64,000 nt of DNA. It comes from a bacterium. Lineage in GTDB: Bacteria; UBP6; UBA1177; JAKLFG01. The stretch covers positions 33,844 through 97,843 of the forward strand of contig JAKLFG010000002.1 in NCBI GenBank assembly GCA_022711315.1, written 5' to 3'. The position numbers and the translations under genes are program-made. The number at the start of each line of letters is the position of its first letter. Positions within the stretch are counted from its first letter, which is position 1. Below, one piece after another: positions 43,901 through 52,400 of this stretch. The notes under the pieces are model-generated. The model saw nothing but the letters and a program-made list of their open reading frames with translations, was not told the DNA's origin and did no database searches.

Positions 43901-44145
43901 CGTCGAACATCATCGACATGATGCTCGACAGCGGCGGGTTCGGGCTCGCCGATGAGGCGACCGACGAGGCGAAGTTGAAACGGAAACTGCGCGAGACGCT
44001 CGAGGCGGCGCGCAAGAAACTCGAAGAAAAGAAAAAGACCAAGAATCTCGACATGATCATCAAGCATGTCGCCGGACGCAAAGGGGACGACCTGACCGGG
44101 AAACCGGAACTGTTCCTGCTCCTGTTCTGGGACGATGCGCGCTGA
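40948..44145 (+). CDS. secreted CsgG/TolB-like protein fused to a transglutaminase-like domain
   Basis: A 1065-aa protein with signal peptide MKRTLFIVAVLLFAVVLRAAA. Residues ~22-155 match the CsgG/TolB-like domain of the 26888 gene (AVMEIEDKSG). A second similar unit follows (~175-320). A transglutaminase-like (papain-fold) domain lies near 700-820: Cys758 in RMAGDCDDLTTLLAALLESV, His784 in VPGHVLLA, and an acidic residue in DGALYVPIEAT. The C-terminus has Sel1/TPR-like helices (ALGHLCEQGSEEACYDIAAL-type) and a Lys-rich tail. The transglutaminase fold covers peptidases and crosslinkers, so the reaction is open. It starts 16 bp after the giant lipoprotein gene, implying a shared transcript and possibly processing or anchoring of that protein. 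Confidence 0.78.
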   Translation: MKRTLFIVAVLLFAVVLRAAAPVAAVMEIEDKSGKFEKQVLWDATDYFRTKLVSGGKFVVVDRTKQADKVKELAKKGKKESHGETVDTTYQIPLGKALAAQVLLRPRITSFAGKFTFAVEIISIEKEAVIGGASAEFAGDETGLAAAMEKVAAEIGGKAQGGDTAAPTDGGAQIRAALFTKLTLDGKELSRDLLEGVIVEPLQAGNYHLVDVGTALKAKASLFADEIAAGKMPKELTALEADALVSVKFDCATATDAIGATKIKAFSCNLSTKMIRIDNGEIAYAKQASIPGHGLSGEQAVRTLLQKKVPEAMVAQVAGSRGGWHKGGAWDLDIWITRIKERRKAENLSELLAGLTGVASSKLLVFNTEYAKFRLTGSGSSLAAVKKALFSDPRFPLTVVHETERTVHARHNAATLFARPVDVLFSVEGGHAPDDMVAGVVKGQLLNVEYLTARSVTRLAGTRDAALAKSAKGGERYLLLLTLKPNGTRWQATMELVDTAAKEKLLTVSGDGANLSAATAVAARRIEEAFKGSLDKPFASKFLKDAGEARSYAETEPVVIEDFTVDQILPALLPLYRTAGVGTLTLRNRGSAAAGEAKVEFSVNDAVTGTVALGSLAAGETKKVPVALNILPDTAQKRYAQMKAAVRYVAGEVHQRSDAYAPLLILEKDAIDWAEPRTLAAFIDPQAAAVRAAATTATAAKRPDGFVTDKLARTAQIFSSLWRAPLKYVADPVPPGTNTSIDSVQHPVETLARMAGDCDDLTTLLAALLESVGIPTAVLVVPGHVLLAAETGLLAGGHLLLGLPKDLFVTIDGALYVPIEATAVGASFGEAWEKGAKAAREAGKDLVAFRVRSAWKKYAAAGGATGKPTAPKIQAPDPAKLAATIPDLRKKSGGVPSFSVALYDRFSKGTALAADMKEVANYPLAAALMQWLTGKRDEAAKGLGHLCEQGSEEACYDIAALLFFEQKGQMADGAAVYEGMLAHLPSNIIDMMLDSGGFGLADEATDEAKLKRKLRETLEAARKKLEEKKKTKNLDMIIKHVAGRKGDDLTGKPELFLLLFWDDAR

Positions 44146-44232
44146 ATTCGGTAAAAAGACTTTTTCCTTTGATTTCCGTTTATTTTTTTGTTAGCGTCCG
44201 GTAAGCGACACACCGTCACCGACCGGAGCGCG

Positions 44233-46827
44233 ATGGAACCCTCTCTTCAAAAAGTGCTCGATACCCCCGTCATGGAGCAGTACCGCTCCTGCAAGGAACA
44301 GTACCCCGACGCGATACTGTTCTTCCGGCTCGGCGATTTTTACGAGATGTTCTTCGACGACGCGGTCGCGGCGAGCGAGATACTGGGACTCACCCTTACC
44401 TCGCGGCACAAGGAGGCGGGCGTCCCGATGGCGGGGATCCCCTACCACAGCGCCGAAGGGTACATCCGCAAACTGCTCGACGCGGGGAGAAAGGTCGCGC
44501 TCTGCGAGCAGATGGAGAAACCCGACAAGAAAAAGAAGATGATCGCGCGGCAGATCGTCCGGGTCTTCACGCCGGGGACGGTGGTCGAAGAGACGGCGCT
44601 CGACGAGGGGCGGGCCAATTACCTGCTCGGCGTCGTCTGTCCGGGCAACACCGCGGGGCTCGTCTGGTGCGATGTCTCGTGCGGCGAGGTCTATTTCGCG
44701 ACGGTCCCCCGCGAGCAGGTCGCCGACACCGTCCGGGCGATAGCGCCCGCCGAGACCATCGGCGACGGGCCGGTCGGCGAAACGCCTGTACAGCCGGTTG
44801 ACCGCGACGACCTGAACGACTGGGTCCCCTCGGCGCAGGCGGCCGACTACCTCGATCATCTCGCGCCGGAACTACGCGAGAATTCCGCTCTGCACCAGGC
44901 GTTCCGCGCGGTCATCTGGTACCTCGACCGGCTCTATTTCGGACGGTTCCCACCGCTCCGCCCGCCGCTTCCGGGTCGGTCGGCGGCGCACGCGGCACTC
45001 GACACCAACACCATCGCGAACCTCGAGATAGAGCGGACGCTCATCGGCGGCAACCGGCAGGGGTCGCTCCTGTGGGCGGTCGATCGCACCGCCACTGTGA
45101 TGGGGCGACGGCTCCTCCACCGGCTCCTTCTTCAACCGCTCCGCGACCGCGCCGAGATAACGCGGCGGCTTGACACGGTCGAACGGTTCTTCTCCGACGA
45201 CGCGGTCCGGCGCAAGGTCCGCGAAAAACTGAAGGAGATAAAGGATATCGAACGGACGCTCGCCCGCATCCTTGTTAAACGGGGCGGGCCGCGCGACATC
45301 GTCGGCCTCTGCCGGTCGCTCATCGCGGCGACCGACCTGCGCGACCTCGTGCGGAGCGTCGCGGCGGACCTGCCGGCGCTCGCGCCGCTCGCGACGGAGG
45401 CCGCGTTCGACCGTGCCGTCGCCGAGCGGTGGGAACGCACCTTCCTTCCCGACGCGCCGCTCAACTGGCGTGATGGCGGCTTTGTCGACCCCGCCCACGC
45501 CCCCGAGGTGACGCGACTCCACCGCATCGTGCACGATTCCAAGGGCCTGCTCCTCGAACTCGAGGAAAAGGAAAGAGCGGCGACCGGCATCGCGACGCTT
45601 AAACTCGGCTACACCAAGGTGTTCGGCTACTATCTCGAGATCACGAAGCGGTTCGCCGAAAAAACGCCGCCCCACTACATCCGCAAGCAGACCACCGTGA
45701 ACGGCGAACGGTACATAACGCCGGAACTCAAGGAACTCGAGGAGACGATACTCACGGCGCGCGAGAAACTCACCGAGCAGGAACTCGCGATACTTGAACG
45801 GACCGTGGACGACATCGCGGCGCAGGAACGGGCCATACAGGCGGCGGCGCTCTTCGTCGCGTGGTGCGACCATTTTGCCGCCTGCGCCGAACTCGCGCGC
45901 GAACGGCGCTGGGAACGGCCCGTCATGACCGACGAAGAGGGCATATCGATCGTCGAGGGTCGCCACCCGGTCGTCGAACAGATACTCGGCCCCGGCCGCT
46001 ATGTCCCCGCCACGCTGTCGGTCGGCGACCCGGGGGGGCGGCTCAACATCATCACCGGGCCGAACATGGGCGGCAAATCGACGCTCATGCGCACCGTGGC
46101 GCTCGTCACCCTGCTCGCGCAGACCGGCTCGTTCGTGCCCGCACGGGAGGCCCGCATCGGCGTCGTGGACGCCATTTTCACGCGGGTCGGCGCCTCCGAC
46201 AACCTCTCGCGCGGGGAGTCCACCTTCCTCGTCGAGATGAAGGAGACCGCCTTCATCCTGCGCAATGCCACCGCACGCGGGCTCATCATCCTCGACGAGA
46301 TCGGTCGCGGCACCGGCACCTACGACGGCATCTCGCTCGCGCGGGCCATCGCCGAATACCTCGTTCAACACATCGGCGCGACGGTGCTGTTCGCCACCCA
46401 CTATCACCTGCTCACCGAACTCGCCGACCACCTGCCGGGGGTCCGCAATTACCACATGACGGTCCGCGAGCACCGCGGCGGACTGCAGTTCCTGTACCAG
46501 ATAGCGGCGGGCGGGTCGAGCCGCAGTTTCGGCGTCGAGGTGGCGCGGCTCGCCGGGATGCCGGCCGAGGTGGTGCGCGACGCGGAAAAGGGCCTGCGCG
46601 ACCTCGAACGGGCCGACCGTGAACTGCGTCTCACGCAGGGCGGATCGATGCAACTCGACATCTTCGCGCTCCACTCCGAGATGGCGCGGCAAAGTTCCAG
46701 CCACGAATGTTTGCAAAAAATACGCGACCTCGTATCATCGAACCATCCCGATCGGATGAGTCCGAAGGAGGCGCTGGCCTTGTACTACGAACTTTTCAAC
46801 ATCCTGCATAGCGAGGAAAGATCATGA
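44233..46827 (+). CDS. mutS: DNA mismatch repair protein MutS
   Basis: An 864-aa mismatch-recognition ATPase of normal length. The mismatch-binding Phe-x-Glu is F36-Y37-E38 in LGDFYEMF, matching E. coli numbering. Domains follow the standard order: connector, lever (TVMGRRLLHRLLLQPL), clamp, and ATPase with Walker A GPNMGGKST at 609-617, the SRGESTFLVEM signature and Walker B LIILDEIGRGT. The start at 44233 has GGAG five bases upstream; the frame is open fifteen codons earlier. The stop overlaps the hisC start (ATGA), so the two are translationally coupled. No mutL is visible. Confidence 0.96.
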   Translation: MEPSLQKVLDTPVMEQYRSCKEQYPDAILFFRLGDFYEMFFDDAVAASEILGLTLTSRHKEAGVPMAGIPYHSAEGYIRKLLDAGRKVALCEQMEKPDKKKKMIARQIVRVFTPGTVVEETALDEGRANYLLGVVCPGNTAGLVWCDVSCGEVYFATVPREQVADTVRAIAPAETIGDGPVGETPVQPVDRDDLNDWVPSAQAADYLDHLAPELRENSALHQAFRAVIWYLDRLYFGRFPPLRPPLPGRSAAHAALDTNTIANLEIERTLIGGNRQGSLLWAVDRTATVMGRRLLHRLLLQPLRDRAEITRRLDTVERFFSDDAVRRKVREKLKEIKDIERTLARILVKRGGPRDIVGLCRSLIAATDLRDLVRSVAADLPALAPLATEAAFDRAVAERWERTFLPDAPLNWRDGGFVDPAHAPEVTRLHRIVHDSKGLLLELEEKERAATGIATLKLGYTKVFGYYLEITKRFAEKTPPHYIRKQTTVNGERYITPELKELEETILTAREKLTEQELAILERTVDDIAAQERAIQAAALFVAWCDHFAACAELARERRWERPVMTDEEGISIVEGRHPVVEQILGPGRYVPATLSVGDPGGRLNIITGPNMGGKSTLMRTVALVTLLAQTGSFVPAREARIGVVDAIFTRVGASDNLSRGESTFLVEMKETAFILRNATARGLIILDEIGRGTGTYDGISLARAIAEYLVQHIGATVLFATHYHLLTELADHLPGVRNYHMTVREHRGGLQFLYQIAAGGSSRSFGVEVARLAGMPAEVVRDAEKGLRDLERADRELRLTQGGSMQLDIFALHSEMARQSSSHECLQKIRDLVSSNHPDRMSPKEALALYYELFNILHSEERS

Positions 46828-47951
46828 CCGTGAAAGTCGCCCCCTACATCCAGAAGATCACCCCGTACCGCCCCGGCAAGCCGATCTCGGAGGTCGAGCG
46901 CGAACTCGGCATCTACGACACCGTGAAGATGGCATCCAACGAGAACCCGCTCGGACCGAGCCCCAAGGTGACGGAGGCCATCCGGGCCGACCTGCCCTAC
47001 ATCCACCTGTACCCGGACGGCAACGCCTTCTATCTCAAACACGCCATCATGCGCCATCTCGCACGGCACCATGTCAAGATGGACGAGTTGCTGATAGGCA
47101 ACGGCTCGAACGAGGTGATCGATGTCCTGCTCCGCGCCCTCTGTACGCCGGAGGAGGAACTGCTCGTGTCGGCGCAGGCCTTCATGGTCTACGAACTCAT
47201 CGCAAAGGCGGCAAACATCCCGACGGTGCTCGTGCCGCTCGCAAAGGACCACCGGTTCGACATCCCCGGCTACATCGAACGGATAAATGAAAAAACAAAA
47301 CTGATCGCGCTCGTCAACCCGAACAACCCGACCGGCACCTACTACACCAAAAAGGAGTTCGAAGCGCTCCTCTCCTATGTGCCCGAGCGGTGCGTCGTGC
47401 TCGTCGACGAGGCCTATTACGAGTATGTGGACGCCCCCGATTGTCCCAATGCCATGGAGTATCGCAAGGATTTCGAGAATCTCGTCATCTGCCGCACCTT
47501 CTCGAAGGCGTTCGGGCTCAGCGGCCTCCGGCTCGGCTACGGCGTCACGACCGCCGAGATCGGCGACACCTATCGCAAGGTGCGCGCGCCGTTCAATGTC
47601 AACGAACTCGCGCAGGTGGCCGGCGTCGCGGCGCTCGAGGACACCGATTATCTCCGCCGCAGTATCGAAACGAACCGGAAAGGCAAAGAGTACTTCTACG
47701 CCGAACTGCGCCGGATGGAACTGGAGTTCCTCCCGTCACAGGGCAACTTCCTGCTCGTGCGGGTCGGCGGCGGCGAAACGGGCGGCGCGGAATGTTACGA
47801 GAACCTTCTACGCGAGGGTATCATCATCCGACCGGTCAACAACTACGGGTTCCCCGATTGGATCCGCATCTCGATCGGCCTGCCGGAACAGAACCAGCGA
47901 TGCATCGCCGCGCTCGAAGCCTACCTGCGCAACGAGGGACGGGTCCGCTGA
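46824..47951 (+). CDS. hisC: histidinol-phosphate aminotransferase
   Basis: A 375-aa PLP-dependent class I/II aminotransferase converting imidazole acetol phosphate to histidinol phosphate in histidine synthesis. The N-terminus (YIQKITPYRPGKPISEVERE, MASNENPLGPSPKV) is typical of HisC. NPNNPTGTYY, DEAYYEY and the PLP lysine Lys228 in RTFSKAFGLSGLRLGYG are intact. It overlaps mutS by four bases. No other his gene is in the window, so it is separated from any his operon; broader aromatic aminotransferase activity is possible for lone HisC homologues. Confidence 0.93.
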   Translation: MTVKVAPYIQKITPYRPGKPISEVERELGIYDTVKMASNENPLGPSPKVTEAIRADLPYIHLYPDGNAFYLKHAIMRHLARHHVKMDELLIGNGSNEVIDVLLRALCTPEEELLVSAQAFMVYELIAKAANIPTVLVPLAKDHRFDIPGYIERINEKTKLIALVNPNNPTGTYYTKKEFEALLSYVPERCVVLVDEAYYEYVDAPDCPNAMEYRKDFENLVICRTFSKAFGLSGLRLGYGVTTAEIGDTYRKVRAPFNVNELAQVAGVAALEDTDYLRRSIETNRKGKEYFYAELRRMELEFLPSQGNFLLVRVGGGETGGAECYENLLREGIIIRPVNNYGFPDWIRISIGLPEQNQRCIAALEAYLRNEGRVR

Positions 47952-47991
47952 CCGCGCGCCATGCGCGCCTCCTTTCCTCAATTATTTTTTG

Positions 47992-48020
47992 TTGACTTGC
48001 CGGACGGGCGCGACTAAAAT
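47992..48020 (+). promoter_or_regulatory. sigma-70-type promoter for the zinc-ribbon/TPR gene
   Basis: TTGACT (47992-47997), 17-bp spacer, TAAAAT (48015-48020), 25 bp before the ATG at 48046. Strong match. Confidence 0.65.
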
Positions 48021-48045
48021 CGGTTCGCGATAACAGGGAGCGCCC

Positions 48046-49359
48046 ATGACGCAGAACGAAGTCATCATCTGTCCCTCCTGCGGCACAAAGTACCGCCGCC
48101 CGGCGAACATACCGCCCGAGGGCGCACAGGTCAAATGCAAGAACTGCGGCACCCTCTTCATCGTCGAGGGTGAAGCGCCGGAGACGACCTCTTCCCTACC
48201 ACCCGATTTCGTCGATTCTCTCGTCCGCCTGCCCGACGGCAAGATACTACGCATCACCGATCTGTCCGATCTCGCCGGAAAGATAGAGAACGGCGAGGTC
48301 GGCGAGGGCGACGAGGTCTCACACAACGGCATAGATTGGTTCCCGATAACCAGTTTTGAGGCGACCCGTCCCCTGTTCACCGAGCGGCATCGTAAAAAAA
48401 CGATCGCCCCCGGGGCGATGATGGCCTCCGAGGAACGGGAACCGAAAAAGACGATGCTGATCAGCGACGCGACGCCACCGCCCTCCGAGCGGCGCGAACA
48501 GGTCGTTACCGCCGTTAAGCCCGCACCCGCGCCCGCTCCTTCGCCCGTGCCGGTCGAGACCCCGACACGGACCGAAACGCCCTCCGAGACCGGCCTGCGC
48601 GAGATACTCGCTCCGAAACCGGCTCCGGCGCCCGAAAAGAAGAAGGTGACCGACTCCATAGACGATGCCGAGTTTAGTAAACTGTTCGAGAACGACGAGG
48701 AGGAAAAACCGAAACCGCCGCTCAAGATCAACATGAAGATCGTCGTGCCGGTCATCACCGTCATCGCCATCGTGATCATCGTCCTTCTTCTCGTGAAAGG
48801 CGGTGGGACCGATGCCGACACCACCAAGAAAGCGGTCCCCGACCTCACCGAGAAGAGCGCGCCGGCACCCGAACCGGCACCCGCGCCCGAGCCGACACCC
48901 GCACCCCAACCGGCTCCCGCACCCGAACCGGCTCCCGCACCCGAACCGAAGAAGGCGGAACCGGCACCGGAGCCGGTGAAGAGCGATCTGGTGAAGGAGC
49001 AGGAGGCGTACATGCAACAGCAGAAGGCGGCGAAAGAGGCACCCAAGAAAGAAACGGTCAAACGGCAGGCGCAACAGCCCGCCCCCAAGAAAGAACGGGG
49101 AGGGAGCGCCGCCGCGAGGGCGCTTGCCAAGAAAGGGTGGGCCGCCATAGACGCCGGGAACAACGACGGCGCCATAGCGCTGTTCCTGCAGGCCGTCGAA
49201 CTCGATCCCTCCGACGGGGACGCCTACTACGGACTCGGGTACGCCTACCACGCGAAAGGACAGAAGGACAAGGCGCGGAATTATTATCAGCGCGCTCTGC
49301 AATCGCGACTTAAGGAAGCGGACAAGTCCGACATCCGCAGCATCCTCGAGAAGATGTAG
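48046..49359 (+). CDS. zinc-ribbon / GYF-like / single-TM / TPR protein
   Basis: A 437-aa membrane protein. The N-terminal MJ0042-type zinc ribbon has CPSCGTKY and CKNCGTLF. A GYF_2-like domain (GKILRITDLSDLAGKIENGE, ISHNGIDWFPI-type end) follows. A cytoplasmic linker leads to one transmembrane helix (KIVVPVITVIAIVIIVLLLV, ~228-247), then a Pro/Ala/Glu-rich spacer (PAPEPAPAPEPTPAPQPAP) and C-terminal TPR repeats (GWAAIDAGNNDGAIALFLQA, YYGLGYAYHAKGQKDKARNY). This layout with cytoplasmic zinc ribbon and periplasmic TPRs is common in Myxococcota, with no defined role. The A2M gene follows 52 bp downstream and may be co-transcribed. Confidence 0.8.
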   Translation: MTQNEVIICPSCGTKYRRPANIPPEGAQVKCKNCGTLFIVEGEAPETTSSLPPDFVDSLVRLPDGKILRITDLSDLAGKIENGEVGEGDEVSHNGIDWFPITSFEATRPLFTERHRKKTIAPGAMMASEEREPKKTMLISDATPPPSERREQVVTAVKPAPAPAPSPVPVETPTRTETPSETGLREILAPKPAPAPEKKKVTDSIDDAEFSKLFENDEEEKPKPPLKINMKIVVPVITVIAIVIIVLLLVKGGGTDADTTKKAVPDLTEKSAPAPEPAPAPEPTPAPQPAPAPEPAPAPEPKKAEPAPEPVKSDLVKEQEAYMQQQKAAKEAPKKETVKRQAQQPAPKKERGGSAAARALAKKGWAAIDAGNNDGAIALFLQAVELDPSDGDAYYGLGYAYHAKGQKDKARNYYQRALQSRLKEADKSDIRSILEKM

Positions 49360-49411
49360 TCTTTACCGCATACCCTGTTCGCTTCTTGACCTTTTTTACG
49401 GGGAGGGTCTC

Positions 49412-52400
49412 ATGGAACGACGGTTCTTCTGGGCGATGTTCGTTTTCTTTCTTCTCATCTCCTGCGGCGGATCGAAAAGCGTGAGTGGCACCGATCCTCT
49501 CGCCGTCACCGATGACCCGGCCGTACCCGACATAGATTTCATCCCGCCCAACAAGTACGACGATAACGCCGCGGAGTGGAAGAAGGTGGAGGCGGCCGAA
49601 AAGGAGGGAAAACCGCGCACGGCGCTCGAGGAAATAACGAAGATACTCGACGCGGCGCGTACCGGACACAATGTCCCGCAGATCGTGAGGGCGCTCATAG
49701 AGCGCGCGAAGTTCGAACAGCGCATCGGCGAGAAACAGCCGGCCGAACAGATCGCCGCTCTGGAAAAGGAGATCGCGGCGGCACAGTTCCCCGAAAAGAA
49801 CCTGCTCCATTCGATAGCGGCCGATCTCTACGAAAGTTATTTCCAGATGAACCGGTGGCGTTTCTATGAGCGGACCGCCGGTGCGGCCGAGGGGGAGGAT
49901 ATCGCCTCGTGGAGTCTCCCGAAACTGATGGCGACGATAACGGTCCATCACCACGCGGCGATCGAACACGGCGCGAAACTGCGCGAGATACCGATCGCGC
50001 TCTTCGACGAGGTGCTCGTCAAAGGAACGCGGCCGCGCTCTTTGCGGCCGTCGTTGTACGATCTCATCGCCCACCGCGCCGCCGATTTCTTCATAAACGA
50101 TGAGAGCAGTATCGCCGAAGGTGCCGCCCCGTTCGAGGTGAACGACCTCGGCTACCTGTTCCCCGCCGAACGGTTCGCTCTCCTCCCGATACCGACCACC
50201 GACCGGAACGCGCTGGCGTGGCATGCGTTGACGATCCTGCAGGACCTCACCCGCGCCCATCTGCGCGACGGCGACCCGGCGGCACTCATAGACATCGAAC
50301 TCAAACGGCTCGCCTTCGTGCGCGGCATCCACACCGCCGAGAACAGGGAGGACATCTATCTGAAGACGATAGAACTCCTCGAACAACAATACGGGGCGCA
50401 TGACGCCTCGGCGCGCATCGGGTACGAACGGGCGCGCCTTTCGTACGAGAAGGGGCTCGGCTGGCGCGAGGGCATGCCCGACGCGGAGCGGATGGGGCTC
50501 AAAGAGGCGCTCGCGAAATGTGGCGCGGTGACGCTCAAATGGCCCGTCAGTGAAGGGGCGGTGCTCTGCCGGTCACTCACCGCCGATATCACCCGCAAGA
50601 CGATCCAACTGCAGGCTGAACCCGAGGTGACCCCCGAACAGCCGTCGCTCCTTTTTCTTAAATACCGCAATGTGCAGAAACTCTATTTCCGTACCGTGAA
50701 ATTGACCGCCGCGCGGGCCGACGAACTGACGGCGCGTTATCACTACGGCGGCGAATATCAACCGGAAAAGATCGCCGCGGAACTGGTGAAATCGCCGCCT
50801 CGCCACGAATGGGAGATCGCGCTCCCTGACGACGGCGACCTGCGCGAGCATCGCGTGGAGGTACCGATGCCGCCGCTCGAACGGGGCGATCTCGCGATCC
50901 TCTGCGGCACCGACCCGGGATTCTCCTACGACAAGAACCGGCTCGACTGGGTCATCATCCGCTCGTCGCGCATCGCCTTCCGGCATCAGGTGAACGAACG
51001 GTCCTTGGAACTGTTCGTCGCCGATCGAACAAGCGGCCGTCCGATAGCGCAGGCACAGGTCACCATCTTCCGGAACGAATACGATTACCAGACCTCACGC
51101 TATGTCGAACGGGAAACGGCGAGCGGGACGACCGACCGCAACGGCATCCTGAAGATCTCTCTGCCGCGCAACGATCGTCATTCCTATGGCCTTTCGGCCC
51201 TCATCACGCAGGGAGGCGACCGGTTGAAAAGCGCCTTCTGGGGCTATCCCTATGCCCGCGACCGGCGTTCGTTCGTCCGCACCTATTTCTTCACCGACCG
51301 CGCCATCTACCGCCCGGGACAGACGATATATTTCAAAGGGATCGTCATCGAACATGACGCGGCGGGGATGCCCAAGATCGTCGCAGGGAAGAACGACACC
51401 GTCGAACTCTACGACCCGAACGGCCAGAAGGCGGGATCGCTTTCGGTCACGACCAACGGGTACGGCAGTTTTCACGGTTCGCTCACCGCGCCGACCGGCG
51501 CCCTCAATGGCCGGATGACGCTACGCACCAAGACCGGCAACCACTCCGTTTCGGTCGAGGAATACAAGCGACAGCTCTTCGAGACCGCGCTTGATGCCCC
51601 CAAGGGCTCGTATCGGCTCGGCGATACGGTAACGGTCGAGGGGAAGGCGATATCCTACGCCGGTTCTCCGCTCACCGACGCGAAGGTGCAGTGGCATGTC
51701 GAGCGAGAGGTGCAGTTCCCCTATTTCTTCGGTCTCTGGGGCCGGAGTTGGTTCTACGATCTCTGGAACGGCAAAAAGGCGATCATCGGCAAAGGGGAGA
51801 CGACGACCGGACCCGACGGCCGTTACCGGATAGCCTTCGCCGCGCGGCCCGATACGCAGGTGCCCAAGGAGGAGCAACCGCTCTTCTCCTACCGCGTCCA
51901 CGCCGAGGTGACCGACCTGAACGGCGAAACGCACCCCGCCGAGCGGTTCGTGCAGGCGGCCTACAGCGCGCTCCGGATAACGGTGGGCGGTGCGACGCAG
52001 GGCTTTGTCAACGCGCCGTTCGAACTGGAACTGACGACCGCCAACATGAGCGGCGAACCGGAGCCGTCGAAGGGAGAGGTAACGGTGTCGCGGCTCGCCG
52101 ATCCCGAACGGCTGTTGCGGCCGCGCCTCTTCTATGAACGGCCCGACCGCTTCCTCTTGGACAAGGGGGCCTTCGTGAAACAGTTCCCGCACGATCCCTA
52201 CGGCGAAGAGGCCACGGCGCCGCGCCCGAAGGAGAGGGAATATCTGCGCGCGCCGTTCGACACGGGCGCCCAGAAGAAGATGACGATAGATCCGAAAGAT
52301 TGGCCCGCAGGCGACTATCTCGTCGAGGTGACGGCCACGGACGCCTTCGGCCAGCCGGTCACGACGCGTCGCATCATCCCGATCCGCACGGCCGGCGACG

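Noticed and set aside
44146..44232. AT-rich gap before mutS as terminator plus promoter
   Set aside because: The A-run and T-run do not form a convincing stem, and the best -35 (TTGATT) has no acceptable -10, so neither was annotated.
47954..47968. Hairpin after hisC as a terminator
   Set aside because: The GCGCG/CGCGC stem is only 5 bp and is not followed directly by a T-run; the later T-rich stretch is 15 bp away.
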